This document shows positions 25,001-34,894 of a DNA stretch of 64,000 nt, in pieces. The notes under the pieces are model-generated. The model saw only the letters and a list, made by a program, of their open reading frames with translations, was not told the DNA's origin and searched no databases. The stretch spans positions 281,165,426 to 281,229,425 of the forward strand of contig CP136063.1 of NCBI GenBank assembly GCA_032622095.1, written 5' to 3'. The DNA is from Siphonodentalium dalli. Lineage: Eukaryota; Mollusca; Scaphopoda; Gadilida; Siphonodentaliidae. Both the position numbers and the translations under genes were made by a program. Positions within the stretch are counted from its first letter, which is position 1; each line of letters begins with the position of its first letter.

Positions 25001-28000
25001 CATACGGAATCAGAGGATAATCAAACGAGTGGTAGAATTACTAGTCTGATACAAACAACATAGCCAGACAGTGATCTATCATCGCGCCGACTGTTTTTTT
25101 TCTTATTTATATGTCAACATCTTTGTGATTAATATCTTTCGCTGATAATACCACCCGTTATACATCCGATCAAGACAACGATAGATTGCGAAAATAAGCA
25201 AATTCTTAAATGAGAAAATGCTTTGAATGGTGCTGTTGCAACATATTATTAACAAACCCTTAAAAGTAAATAGATGTTGATCTACCCTAAAAATAATGAT
25301 ATACATGCGGAGTAATTTCAGACTAAAATTAAACACCAGCGATTCAATCCGAGTTGGTAACCAAATACAGGGTATATCTTATCTTATCTGTTAAATTCCT
25401 TGGCATCACTATTTAACCTTCAAAGATCATATTTCCTCAAGTTACAATACGCTCAACTACACAAAGTAAAACGCTTTTTGCCTGACAACTCGAGAAAAAT
25501 ACTATATCTAGTGTATAGCAATTTATTATATGCATATATGGGGAAATTCTAACCAAATCAGCAGAATTAGTACTCTCCAGAAAAAAAGAAGTTAATATGA
25601 CGCTAAATTGAGAAGTCATACCGAACTTCTTTTCAAACGTGAGCGCATACTGATATATCTGTTTATGTATGATCTGCCAAAATCGTTTACTAATTAATAC
25701 GAATATCTCAACTATGTTAAAGTGATATGAAACACTCCGGTAGGGTGATCGAATAGAAATTGAGAATATTCTTGTTCAAAGTAATTATTTTTACAAATAT
25801 TATATATTTACAACACACACCGTCATCCGTATGTATTAATCAAATGCAGTGACTCGATGGTGGAATGGTTTTCGTTAATTTATTGCCGATAGATGCGTCC
25901 CGAATTGAGTAGTAGATATTTACAATTGTATGGGAAGCCAAATTGACATTTAATAAATAAGTGAGCTTAAGCTTAAGGAATCCCTTATTGCGCTTAAGCG
26001 CAATAAGGAATATCTTATTGCACTTAAGCGCAATTAGATCTTCCCTTATTGTGCTTAAGTGCAATACGGGATTTATTATTGCGCTTAAGCGCAATTAGCT
26101 CTTATTGCGCTTAAGCGCAATAAGAATATTCCTTATTGCGCTTAAGCGCAATAAGAGATTCCTTGCGCAATAAGAATATTCCTTATTGCGCTTAAGCTCA
26201 ATTATTTATTAAATCTCAATTTGGCTTCCCATACAATTGAGCGTAGTTCAGACGATGTTTTTTTTTATGGAGTGGTACGGTCGATTTGCTTCATATTTTC
26301 GGCGGTGTTAGTAGAATGTTGTATTCACTTGAATGAATCATCTCATCGATTGATCGCTTATTGTTTCTTTATTGTCGTGATTGAAAAAGTAAAAATAGTA
26401 ACGACGAGAACCAGTCTAACAACACTGAATGAATATAGTTCCGTCGACAGATTGCACTGGTGCGATTATGAGAATTGTCACACGCCTGGAAACTTGTGCG
26501 ATCATGCGAATTATACGTTGATAGATATGTAATAAAAATACATATATAGCATACGAAGTACCTTAAAGGCCCATTTAATTGTCGATTCAACGATATATCT
26601 TATAGTGCCTTGATATATATATACGGTTTTAAAATAATCTATGATATAAAATATGATTAAAATACTATAATTCATCGCCATTTGGAACGTTTCAGAAGGT
26701 GTCAATATAGTAATAGAAAATAGCTGAAATCATAGAAACATTCCCCCCGTTGCGCTACCAGAATACAACACAATTCAAACTAAGATATAGAGTTACCCCC
26801 CTTCCTTTGAAAATAATATAATTTGCAGTACAGTCCAGACGAAACTTAAGCTCAGAAAACACGTCGGTATATCAACAAAAACAATATGTTTACAGTTTAT
26901 TACACCGGATAAGTTGATAATACAACGCTTTTAGAGCTTCCTCTTTCAAATGGTATATAATATGGCATATATTTTATATAATGTTATCTGAAGGTTCTAA
27001 AATTAAGTAGGCATTTAACTATATACTATTCTCCCGGAATGTCTCGCCAATCTTATTCTCCCGGAATGTCTCGCCATTCTTATTCTCCCGGAATGTCTCG
27101 CCATTCTTATTCATCTTGGGATTGTTTAGTCATTATCAGTTGGAAACAGGAATTATATTGCGGTGCGCAAACCTGCATAAATGACACATTACCATTATTG
27201 CTAATAATTATACGTTTCAATAACAGCCGCCTATTATTCAATTTTGGAACAGAATTTATACTTCATGCATGCATATTCATAAATGTATTTCGTCATCTAT
27301 TGTATATATAATCGTTTTATCGTGCTAGTGGCATCAAGAAGACGACCAACTATGGCCATACTGCTCATGTGCATCATGCAGGAGTCCTGTGAAATACATA
27401 TTAGTATATGCCTTATGTCATATTCATTTTATTATGGTTCTTGTGCAAAAAAAAATAATATATATATATATATATATATATCTAATATATATTTTGGGAC
27501 TTCTGTTTGTTTGTTTGTTTGTTAGCTATGGCCGGGTAAACTGCCGGACGGATTGAGCCCAAACTTCCTATCTAAGGGTAAAATATCAGATGGATTGTCA
27601 TCGCACCGCTTCTGAGAACGTCAGAGCACTCATTCTCCAATCCCCCGCCACCGCAATGGGAATTCATGGGTTAATCGCGTGATAGTTAAAGAGCGTTCGT
27701 ATCCGCAGTGTCGTTGATAAAGAGCGTGTGCGTGTCCAGACATGAGCGTGTAGTGTCCGTGTACATACATGAGCGTGTTGTCTGTGTTCGTACTTAGGGG
27801 TTCCTGTGAATGGGGGAGATTTTCATCGGGTCAGTTTGTCCGCCCGAGGTGACATTCACCTTGAAACGGGTACCCACAAATGATCTAATATATATTTTGG
27901 GACTTCTGTCAGTTTGTTTGTCTGTTAGCTATATGGCCGGGAAAACTGCTGGACGGATTTCGACGAAATTTGATACCTACGGATAATTTTGTCCGGGGAG

Positions 28001-29402
28001 TGTTTTGGACGGGTCAAATAGTGACTCCGACCTGACCTTGACCTTCAAGATTGTCAATTCAAGGTCAAAGCCTGGACGAAGTCGGGTCACCTGCTAGTAT
28101 ATATACTAAGAGTCATCTGTCTGGTACTATACGATAAAGGAGTCTTCGTCCTGGAGAATCGACAAGATCGGACATAAGACGAGTTACATGCATTCACATG
28201 TATTGCACTGTGGCAGGATGCGACATAGGCTAGTATTGTACATATATACACAACAGTTTGGTCATGTTTCCTCCTAGACAAAGTATTCTCGGTCCACAAC
28301 AGCTTGGGATATCAGTTGGGATAATGCATCATTGTTGTGGGCCAAAAAGACTTGGTCATGTTCCTCCGTCTTTTTTTGCACATTATTGGTTCATGTGGTG
28401 TGCATGCAATATGCATGTATATCATTCGTAACTGCCGGCAAATAACAATATCTCATACTTTGGACGGTATCTTGGATTCGTGTATGATAGAAATAGTCTC
28501 GTTTTGGCCCATGTTGATTGTCGTTGTACTCATGAGGGTACTCGATTCTGTTCTGTGTGTTCTTTGGGTCGCTGTCACGTGACGTATGCCTGTATCTGAT
28601 GGAGCCATGTTGGAAGTCAACTAGCACCGGAGCATCGATGATGGTGGACTGGATAATAAATTAGTATAGCGCAATTACCGACATGCATAGCATGTGTATG
28701 AGCCTTACATTTAATTTAAAAGTATACATAATAGCTAACAATATATATGTCCGAATGTTGGTGAGGAAATAGGCCATAATCGTTACTATGACAACAATTC
28801 TTACTGTTAGACATTGTTCGCCTTGGGGCTAGTACATTTAAATTGTTTTGACCACCCCCAGCTCAGTGTTGTCAATATATATGTCAACTAGCGGCCATAT
28901 TGACAACCATCTTGTGAACCACATTGCATTACGTCAAATGTTGAGCGGATGGATGTCTGTTGTGTTAAGTTATACATGGCGTATTTTCAGTTCTACGTTA
29001 TACTTCTATGCATTATGTTTGACGAATATCTGTCTACTAAACAGTTCATATACTTGAATTTTGACAATTTGATCCTTGTCACTAGTATATAATTGTCAAC
29101 ATGTCCAACACACCTTATCTTTTTCCACAAAGCGCCGATCTACGTGCATGTTGTGCAACGATAACATACCTAATGTTGATTTAATGATTAATTATTGATT
29201 TTTCAAACTGGTGTTGAAATTATACAGACTCATATCATATTATGAACATTAATCACACAGAAGGTTATATATATATAGCATACATGCATAGGTACAGTTA
29301 GGCTCTTACCTCTCTGTCTTTCTTAGCTAAAGATGAGCTGTACACAAGTCTGGGATTTGCCGGAACGCCAATTACTGGGTTCCTGCTAGCGGAGGATCCC
29401 AT
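15929..29402 (-). CDS. Uncharacterised ubiquitin-like-domain protein with N-myristoylation-like start (six exons, 254 aa)
   Basis: Six exons on - join without any frame conflict: 29402-29310, 28648-28459, 23775-23563, 20911-20848, 19178-19068 and 16022-15929. Their lengths (93, 190, 213, 64, 111 and 94 nt) total 765, or 254 codons plus TGA. The product starts Met-Gly-Ser-Ser-Ala-Ser, a plausible N-myristoylation signal. The middle (about 32-165) is hydrophilic, rich in Tyr, His, Asp, Lys and Arg, with a GIGMDWEDKPKI segment. The last ~75 residues look like a ubiquitin fold: a beta-strand C-V-V-D-L-I-L-D-I, a helix INEVRNRLAARIKRP, then AVHLIHQGRELK in the place where ubiquitin has LIFAGKQLED, and a final strand ending FRTLL. 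There is no C-terminal GG, so it is probably not a conjugated modifier. I do not recognise the family. All six exons have good acceptors and donors. Exon 1 has a favourable Kozak context (g at -3, G at +4). Confidence 0.78.
16137..16368. mobile_element. TTAA-type MITE (CCCTTT-TATACTAAAT ends)
   Basis: The right flank is TTAA (16369-16372) and the left is TGAA (16133-16136), probably a mutated TTAA. The ends ccctttctatactaaat and atttattatataaaggg are inverted copies. Relatives occur at 20994-21314 and 57402-57628, with fragments near 24830 and 63055. It lies in intron 5 of the ubiquitin-like gene. Confidence 0.65.
16975..18245. repeat. Three dispersed copies of a ~140-bp repeat plus a hairpin
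   Basis: Similar blocks lie at 16975-17110, 17905-18055 and 18105-18245, sharing gcctcaatttga and ctgctcctctg segments. Between them, 17210-17240 forms a hairpin with arms gatagggtgcac and gtgcaccctatc. The blocks read openly in short frames but have no consistent splice boundaries, so I treat them as repeats. Confidence 0.55.
17440..17760. repeat. Dispersed repeat family, copy 1
   Basis: Shared with 19830-20130 and, interrupted, with 25720-26325. Landmarks are cactccagtagggtgatc, a gttagtttatcg block, agttgcgtcccgaatcgag and a ttttcggcgat block. Confidence 0.7.
19068..19178 (-). CDS. Ubiquitin-like gene, exon 5 (core of the UBL domain)
   Basis: 111 nt between acceptor ccatttttcacttacag and donor gtgagtaaaagg. 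It encodes the main helix (SINEVRNRLAARIKRPASAV) and the LIHQGREL turn characteristic of ubiquitin-like folds. It exits in phase 2. Confidence 0.8.
19669..19829. repeat. Near-perfect 161-bp palindrome
   Basis: The two ~79-bp arms (starting ataaggattaactgtcatg) are identical apart from one substitution and one 2-bp indel, and meet at an aaaacccttcgggtttt centre with almost no spacer. It lies in intron 4 of the ubiquitin-like gene, at the edge of a dispersed repeat. Confidence 0.9.
19830..20130. repeat. Dispersed repeat family, copy 2
   Basis: Same landmarks as 17440-17760 (cactccggtagggttatc, atagttgcgtccgaatcgag, ttttcggcgatgtt). Intronic. Confidence 0.7.
20848..20911 (-). CDS. Ubiquitin-like gene, exon 4
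   Basis: A 64-nt exon between acceptor ttgtattactttcag and donor gtgagtaatt. Only one frame is open, and it is the one dictated by exon 3; it reads D-V-S-S-R-P-T-G-V-S-D-E-R and then the first strand of the ubiquitin-like domain. Confidence 0.75.
20994..21314. mobile_element. TTAA-flanked MITE related to 16137-16368
   Basis: TTAA at 20990-20993 and 21315-21318. The left part has tatatactaaatgggttctc and the right part ends tatttagtataataaagg. A ~55-bp stretch (ttcataagtgctgaaggatt...) is duplicated in tandem at about 21117-21225. It lies 79 bp upstream, in gene orientation, of exon 4 of the ubiquitin-like gene. Confidence 0.65.
21880..22342. mobile_element. TTAA-flanked piggyBac-like MITE with palindromic module
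   Basis: TTAA at 21876-21879 and 22343-22346. Terminal inverted repeats are CCCTTTGAGTGCCAGG and CCTGGCACTGAAAGGG. The 72-bp palindromic module (21924-21996) sits near the left end. The element has no transposase. Related copies are 46411-46653 and the outer element 47808-51386. Confidence 0.85.
22845..23562 (-). repeat. Tandem copies (~84 bp) of the exon 3 tail and its splice donor
   Basis: Beyond the exon 3 donor, the last ~37 nt of the exon, the gtac-type donor and ~45 nt of intron recur with donor positions near 23561, 23476, 23391 and 23310, plus an older copy split by a foldback element (22845-22890 and 23257-23300). Each copy still reads like I-R-I-P..V-Y..M before a gtaca donor, with increasing decay. 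They are intronic relics. Confidence 0.7.
22887..23256. mobile_element. Foldback element with ~150-bp arms
   Basis: The arms 22890-23050 and 23090-23256 are near-perfect inverted copies (landmarks: a ttaaggaaaaggcatctg block, ggttctggcatgccgcgacg, gtccgccctggcatgctata). A short centre carries a tacctttacgaaataacggc block also seen near 18435-18465. It interrupts the array above at a TATA-like site. Confidence 0.8.
23563..23775 (-). CDS. Ubiquitin-like gene, exon 3
   Basis: The acceptor tttcttgtcttcag precedes AT-CCT-GCC. The exon is open for 71 codons, including HRLMVVKQGPASCNKKKLFY and FTWPGIRIPGDVYFDMIRQE, with donor gtacacac. It enters and leaves in phase 1. The 3' end of this exon with its donor is copied several times downstream (see the array at 22845-23562). 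Confidence 0.78.
24100..24525. mobile_element. MITE related to 14904-15220, opposite orientation
   Basis: It begins with aaacagcgccctctacgtta and ends with a tagagggcgctatatggagt segment; the interior is the reverse complement of the 14904 element. It also has a duplicated gagcgatgg-type end near 24145-24225. Intronic. Confidence 0.65.
24530..25700. other. Intronic AT-rich stretch
   Basis: Part of intron 2 of the ubiquitin-like gene. Apart from a fragment of the TTAA/tatactaaat family near 24830-24860, I see no exon or recognisable element. Confidence 0.45.
25720..26325. repeat. Dispersed repeat family, copy 3 (interrupted)
   Basis: The two halves 25720-25928 and 26234-26325 together match copies 1 and 2. 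They are split by the palindromic element at 25929-26233, with the 6-mer caattg present on both sides but once in the uninterrupted copy at 17657. Confidence 0.75.
25929..26233. mobile_element. MITE made of ATTGCGCTTAAGCGCAAT palindromes, 6-bp target duplication
   Basis: The ends TATGGGAAGCCAAATTGA and TCAATTTGGCTTCCCATA are perfect inverted repeats, flanked by caattg at 25923-25928 and 26234-26239. The interior is almost wholly copies of gcgcttaagcgcaataagg in both orientations. A diverged relative lies at 33704-34147, just upstream of USP24. Confidence 0.85.
27028..27112. repeat. 27-bp tandem triplication
   Basis: The unit tctcccggaatgtctcgcca followed by ttctta occurs three times almost unchanged. 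Confidence 0.85.
27480..28097 (+). mobile_element. Helitron-like non-autonomous element, copy A
   Basis: The 5' side begins taatatatattttgggactt followed by a (gttt)n tract. The 3' side carries a ctggacgaagtcggg hairpin and then CTAG at 28094-28097 followed by T. A second 5'-like end (atatattttgggacttctgt) occurs internally near 27887, suggesting one copy nested in or recombined with another. The inverted relative at 39599-40217 matches along its length. Hairpin plus CTRR-T is the Helitron 3' signature; no Rep/helicase is present. Confidence 0.55.
28459..28648 (-). CDS. Ubiquitin-like gene, exon 2
   Basis: The acceptor aatttattatccag precedes STIIDAPVLVDFQHGSIRYR. The donor is gtatgag after CAA-A. 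It enters in phase 0 and exits in phase 1, which is what exon 3 requires. A second acceptor (gctag) 31 nt further in gives another open frame, but that frame does not fit the phase of exon 3. Confidence 0.72.
28649..29309. other. Intron 1 of the ubiquitin-like gene
   Basis: An AT-rich intron with no recognisable element or additional exon. Confidence 0.5.
29310..29402 (-). CDS. Ubiquitin-like gene, exon 1 (start codon)
   Basis: ATG is the complement of 29400-29402. The exon encodes 31 codons beginning MGSSASRNPVIGVPANPRLV and ends KKDRE before the donor gtaagagcc. It exits in phase 0. Confidence 0.75.
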
Positions 29403-29895
29403 TTCCGTTTACGGAATTCCCATATCGAATCAGGAACAACAAAATTAATGTCGGAAAAACATAAAGTACGTCCCGTATACAATTACTCTGTCAGACAATC
29501 TGGCGACGGATTCGCAATATGCAGTCAAGCTAGCATGCACTATATTGGTATATTGTAGTCAATAGGGGAAGAGCGAAAAACCAATACCGCGATTGCCAAT
29601 ACCAGGTTATTGGAGTGTAATCACTCGACCAAATAATATTGGGTAATAAATTAATCCCAACACAAACATCCATGCCGCCACCAGCGACGTATATAGCCAC
29701 CAGTAAAGGGCATATCGAGGGAGTGTTTGTTGCAGATGTTCAACTAATTATAATGTCCAAATGCACATTCGCCACTTGAAGATCCATCTCTATAAAAAAA
29801 ATCATCTTCATTTGCAGCTCCTTTGGGTTGGAATTGTCCAACTGATACATCAAACATTCTAACTGGTCGGATAATTCAAATCAGAGCCCCGAAAT
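29403..29895. other. Upstream region of the ubiquitin-like gene
   Basis: This should contain the promoter and 5' UTR of the minus-strand gene. I could not identify a TATA box or other convincing regulatory site. Confidence 0.35.
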
Positions 29896-29899
29896 TTTC

Positions 29900-30980
29900 C
29901 TATTTTCGTGGTTTCACCAGATTTTGACATAATAAAGACTACTATCGGTTGGCACGGATAATGCAACTAAGATATGGCACGAATAAGTTTTTAAAAGTTT
30001 CCAAAATGTCATCAAATTTATTGCAAACTATTTGGTTCCACCTTTAAGTAGTTGTATAGTCGGGCCACCATATGGTAGTCTTTATCAGGTGAAAATCATG
30101 TAAAAACTACGAAAGTTAGGAAAATTCGAGTTTTTATAACAAAATTTGTATAAAGTTTTGAAATTGGCAACTGTTTGGTGCCCTAGTTGTATGGTCGGAC
30201 GCCACACTTCGGTAGTATTTATCCGGTCAAAACAACGAAAATATAAAAAATCTATTTATGACCGACCGTAATTATTGGAAAACTTTTGGAAACTTTTTGG
30301 TGCCGTTTTAGTTGTATATGGTCGGGGGGTTTTTATCCGGTCAAAACCACGAAAATAGGAAACTTCGATTTATTACCTCAAACTTTGGTGCCATCTTATA
30401 GTTATTTGTTCGGGGCCACCATAAAGTAGTCTGTATATGGTCAAACATCCGGTCAAAACCACGAAAATAGGAATATATGTATTCGATTTTTTACCCCTAA
30501 TTTTGAAAAAAATTGGCAACAACGTTTTGGTGCAATCTTTGTTGTATCGTGGGTGCCAATCTACTAGTATATGGTAGTCTTTATCCGGCAAAAAAAATCG
30601 ATGAAAACCATGAAAATAGGAAAATTCGATTTTTGACCCCAAATATTGTCGAAAATTGGAATTGGGGACCCTATCGTAGTCTATATCCTGTCAAAACCAC
30701 GAAAATTGGAAAATTCAATATTATTTAATCCCAAATTTTGGCGAAATGTTTTAACATTTTTGCAACTGTTCGGTGCCATTTTGGACGTATGATCAGGGTC
30801 ACAATGCAGTACTGTGTATCCGGTCAACAGCCTGTAAAAAAAACCTCAAGAAAATAGAAAAATTAGATTTGTTATCCCAAATTTATAAGATTTTTGCCAA
30901 CATTTTTGTGCAGTTTTATTTGAATGTTTTTGGGGGGCACCAGGACGTAGTCTTTATCCGGTCAAAGGTACTCAATCCGA
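29900..30980. repeat. Diverged tandem array, ~110-140-bp unit
   Basis: About eight copies of a block containing gtagtctttatccggtcaaa, accacgaaaataggaaaatt and tttggtgcca segments, with strong length variation. Non-coding. Confidence 0.7.
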
Positions 30981-31205
30981 TCAGACGCTCATAAATTACT
31001 ATTTCTTTGGCTTCGGGGGGGGGGGGGGTAAAAAAATATTTGATTCGAGTCGAGGAACCCACCCATCAAAGTTCAGAGTGATTAGATATCGATGTTTGAA
31101 ATTTGCTGTTTCTATTGTTTGTTGACCAATCTTTTCGAGGATCTCGTGATAAAAACGGACAAATTGCGGTTGTAAGATGGATAACTCTAAAATCAAGTGG
31201 TTACT
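30963..31205. mobile_element. Truncated relative of the 911-2030 element
   Basis: It begins caaaggtactcaatccgatc and contains the ttggcttcggggg run and a gaggaacccacccatcaaag block found in both arms of 911-2030. The opposite terminus is missing. Confidence 0.6.
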
Positions 31206-31209
31206 ATTA

Positions 31210-33145
31210 ACAATATTTTACCAGAGCCGTAATTTCGCTAAAATCCGGATTGAGAATCCAAAGCCGATTACGGGGGGGGCGGAGCTAATTTCGGATTCTA
31301 GGTCAGATTTTGAAATCCACGTGGTCTCCGAAACTACGTTTAATGTTCTCCCAGCGTCAAACATGGCTCTTGTATTTGACACAAGTATCATTTGTATCTT
31401 ATATTTATAAAGTTCATGTTTGTTGTGAAAGTCATGCTTTTCTTCTATGTGTATATACACGGCACATAATTTGCTGCCAATCCGACTTAATCGTATCTTA
31501 TTTTTCAAGTTAAAGTGCGTTTATTGATGAGGGCAAGAATATCTAAACATGACAGCTCTAGGCCTCCTGAATCAAATTCCGAAGATGTTGTGAAGAACAC
31601 AGGAAACTTGTCAGTTGAACAGGGACGTGACGACAGGGGTTGATTGGGTGTCTCGACCCCCACCACGAACTTTGGTACAATTTGCTTAGCTGTGCAGTCA
31701 TTCATACGTGAGGAAAATCAGGATTATTTTTACTAACTGTTCCAAATAATGACACTTACAAGCCAGCAAACGCAACAAACAAACCCGATTTTAAATAAAT
31801 ACATATACAAACTTATGACTAACTCGGGAGAGGGGTGTCCAGTGATCTGTATATATGTTCAACTTGTTTTGGTAGTCATGTTGCTTTGCCATTACTAATT
31901 ATTTATTTTTTCAGTGTAATAATATATACTTACCCTTAAGTGAGTCAGCACTTGTCCCCCAATTTATTTGTATGTATAAACAAATGTATGTGTTATATAT
32001 CATGTGTTATCTAAATTTGACATATATTTGAAATAAATATATCTAAACTAAACTTTGGTACATTCCAGCAGTCGGAAATTTCATGCATGACACAACATTA
32101 GTTGGACATTAATTTGACAACATATATAGGTTGTCATTGTTCTCATTGTTTGATTTTTTTTTTTCAACCAGTAAAAGTTGGTAATTTTCCAATCTTGGTG
32201 TTTGTCAGGTTGGATATTTCCAAGGGGAGCAAATGGAATTCTGCGAACCTGTGAGATTGATGTTTGGTTCAATGGGGGGGGGGGGGGGGGGGGGTGTGCA
32301 GTTGGCCTGAAATTTGAGGAAACATCTAACCACGTCCCTAGAACATATGTCTGTTGTCTATACATAGACTATTGTGCAAAACGACTGCATTTAACGAAAC
32401 AAAATATTTTCAAGATGAAACATGAAATTGCTATAAGACTAGATGATAGTACATACGTGTATCTTATAATCCATCGATATCATATATATATATAATCCTA
32501 CTATTTCTTGAATAAGAAGAAACATTATAATAACGAACACAGCAGAAGACAATCCATGCAGGTTCATATGAATTCGGTCAATGGTGACGTATCCGCCGAA
32601 TTCGAAATCGACATGCGTTCGGGCGGTATTTATGGATGGAATTATGAAATGGACATATGAAAGTGACAATCAACAATGATTTACAATTGCTTCGCCATCA
32701 ACCGAAGTGCTCCCCCAGCGTTACTATCAATAGCGTTATTATTTGGCTAATTTCAGTAATATTCTCCCAGTTTACATTCAATAAAACAAATTTGTCTCCG
32801 CATTTAAAATTCTTTGGTATAGATCGTTTATATTCTGCAATAATTTGTACACAAGAGACGGATTCTTATGTTTTATTGTGTTTTTAAACTCCGAGGTGGC
32901 GAAATCTCGGTTTGTTTACATTATGAACATTTGAGTCCGTAATCGGAATCCAAATCCCAATCGGATTACCACGAAATTAGGATTACGGTCTGTTCGTTTA
33001 CTGATTCTGCAAATTTGTGGTCTGTTCTTTTGCCGAACCAAGTCGTACGGGGACCAATCTGTAATCTGAATCCAGAATCTGAATAGGATTTTAGCGAAAT
33101 AACGCCTCAGGGTTTGCACAACCTTCGTAAACACAAATGGTGATT
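31210..33145. other. Intergenic stretch without a recognised gene
   Basis: Short open frames on both strands have no exon-like boundaries or recognisable motifs. A G-run lies at 32275-32294. Confidence 0.45.
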
Positions 33146-33149
33146 CTAT

Positions 33150-33375
33150 CAGGTTTTACGTGGTTATCCTACAGGGATTATCCCACATTAGTGCTTTTCG
33201 TAGGGGTGATTTTTTCATCAGGGTGATTATTTTGCTCAGGTGGTTTACAATTAGGGTAATTTTTCCTGGATTATTTTGTCGGGATGCTTTTACTTGGGTG
33301 ATTTTACCATGGTTATTTTACCATGGTTATTTTACCGAGGTCATTTTACCAGGGTAATTTATCGCGGTGCTTTTA
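33150..33375. repeat. Degenerate ~17-bp minisatellite
   Basis: About 12 copies of a ttttaccatggttatttt-like phrase. The sharpest copies are at 33300-33360. Confidence 0.7.
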
Positions 33376-33703
33376 CCCAAATATATCCTGATACATGTAT
33401 ATGCTGGTTTGGGTTGTAACATGCAAAGTGTCTTCGTTTGCCAGGGTTTTACATGGGCCTTATATTCCGCTAAGTAAATCAATTTGCGATGCCAAAAGTG
33501 TAACCAATCGCAAAGTACAATTATTACCAGTCCTCTTTGTGTACGTGACACATGCATTAATAATAGTATTGTGAATTGTCACTCACAGTCACGAAGCCGA
33601 ACGTCCATTGATGAATTTGAAACAGTCGATGTCGAATTAAGAAAAAATTTACGGAAATAGTCTTTCCATAAAATAGGTTCGACCGCTCGTTTGCAATGAT
33701 ATC

Positions 33704-34147
33704 TATGGCAGACCAAATTAACTTTTATAATTATTTGCGCTTGAGCACAATTACTTAATTACTATTCAAGCACAATTATATATGCGCTTAATCACAAATA
33801 TTTGCGCTCAAGCACATGCAATAAGTACATTTCATTCCCCATCAATATAGATCTTCCCTAAGAAATAGTAGGCTTCCCCGGTCATGTTTGAACTTATATG
33901 TGTGATGGACTCTGCCAATATATCAACAGTGTGTGTTAGGTAATGGTTTTTAATTTCCTTAATTGTGCTTAAGCGAAAAATAATTGTGCTTAAGCATAAT
34001 TAGCTAATTTGTGCGCTGTTCAAAGAGTAATTATTTGTGCTTATAATAAGCGCAAATAATTGAGCTTAAGCGCAAATAATTGTGCTTCAGTAGAAATAAT
34101 TGCGCTTAAGCGCAAATATTTATTAAAAGTGAATTTGGCCTCCCATA
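33704..34147. mobile_element. Diverged relative of the GCGCTTAAGCGC MITE, upstream of USP24
   Basis: The ends TATGGCAGACCAAATTAAC and a GAATTTGGCCTCCCATA block correspond to those of 25929-26233. The interior has many ttgcgcttaagcgcaaat and ttgtgcttaagc phrases. The flanks gatatc and gatacg may be a mutated 6-bp duplication. Confidence 0.65.
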
Positions 34148-34450
34148 GATACGGACGTACAATACTACGATATCAAAATAACTTATAATTGATTGATTAC
34201 ATGTGATTTCAAAATATAGTTTTGGCACTTCGACGTATAATTCTGGGAAAATCCTTGAGTACTGAACAATATTGTGCTGAGAAATTCTCAGTTATCGAAC
34301 AGCAAGTTCCAGCAATCTAGTATAGAATCTGTAAAAGTCAACAGCTCCAGTCAGCCGCCTTTCAAACTTGATCCGAGAGTTTGATCCCGAAGAATGAGGT
34401 TGCACCTCGTAGAAGAAGAGCTGAATGTAAAGACACGAGTTATCTTCCTT

Positions 34451-34460
34451 ACCGGAAGTA
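34451..34460 (+). promoter_or_regulatory. Candidate ETS/GABP site upstream of USP24
   Basis: accggaagta contains the CCGGAAGT core bound by ETS-family factors, common in promoters of constitutively expressed animal genes. It lies about 180 bp before the USP24 start codon. The transcription start is not known, so the role is inference. Confidence 0.4.
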
Positions 34461-34636
34461 CTTTCTAGATGGACTCCAAGAATTGAAAATGTGACTTTCG
34501 GAACTTTTCAACGTTATTTCAAAGTTATTCCACATTTTTTGGCTTCTTTTTGCCAAATAAAGGGGTGCCATATCTTGTGCAGTTACGATGCTTCAATTTG
34601 TTTGTTCATTGGTTTTCTGAATGCATCGAAATTAGG

Positions 34637-34894
34637 ATGGAAACGAGCGAGGAACATGTCAACACCCTTCTGGCCATGGGGTTCTGCGAAACTGACATTA
34701 GAAGGGCATTGAAAATCGCCAAAAATGACCTGAATGATGCAGTTGCAGTTTTGACAAATGATCATCCGACAACGAGTTATGGGAATCTTGATGATGTGGT
34801 TATTCATGATGTTGAAATGAAGGATTTGCATGCAAAGCCAGGCTCAACACAAACTTATGGTCCCGATTTACCACCAGGTTCAAATACAGAGTCG
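34637..34894 (+). CDS. USP24: USP24 exon 1 (UBA domain)
   Basis: 86 codons beginning METSEEHVNTLLAMGF. The UBA domain spans about residues 5-45, with the conserved MGF loop and an ALKIAKNDLNDAVAVL helix; it is expected to bind ubiquitin. An acidic, low-complexity linker follows. The donor is gtaagc and the exit phase is 0. Short out-of-frame upstream ATGs (for example 34588) could act as uORFs if transcribed. Confidence 0.93.

Noticed and set aside
25970-26215. Regularly spaced palindromic repeats that could suggest a CRISPR-like array
   Set aside because: No unique spacers; the repeats alternate in orientation inside a TIR element with target duplications, in animal DNA.
28459-28617. Alternative exon 2 of the ubiquitin-like gene starting after gctag, in another open frame
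   Set aside because: It would exit in phase 0, incompatible with exon 3; the longer exon from 28648 fits both neighbours.
34550-34636. 29-codon in-frame N-terminal extension of USP24
   Set aside because: It begins with TTG, not ATG, and the family N-terminus aligns with the ATG at 34637, which has a strong Kozak context.
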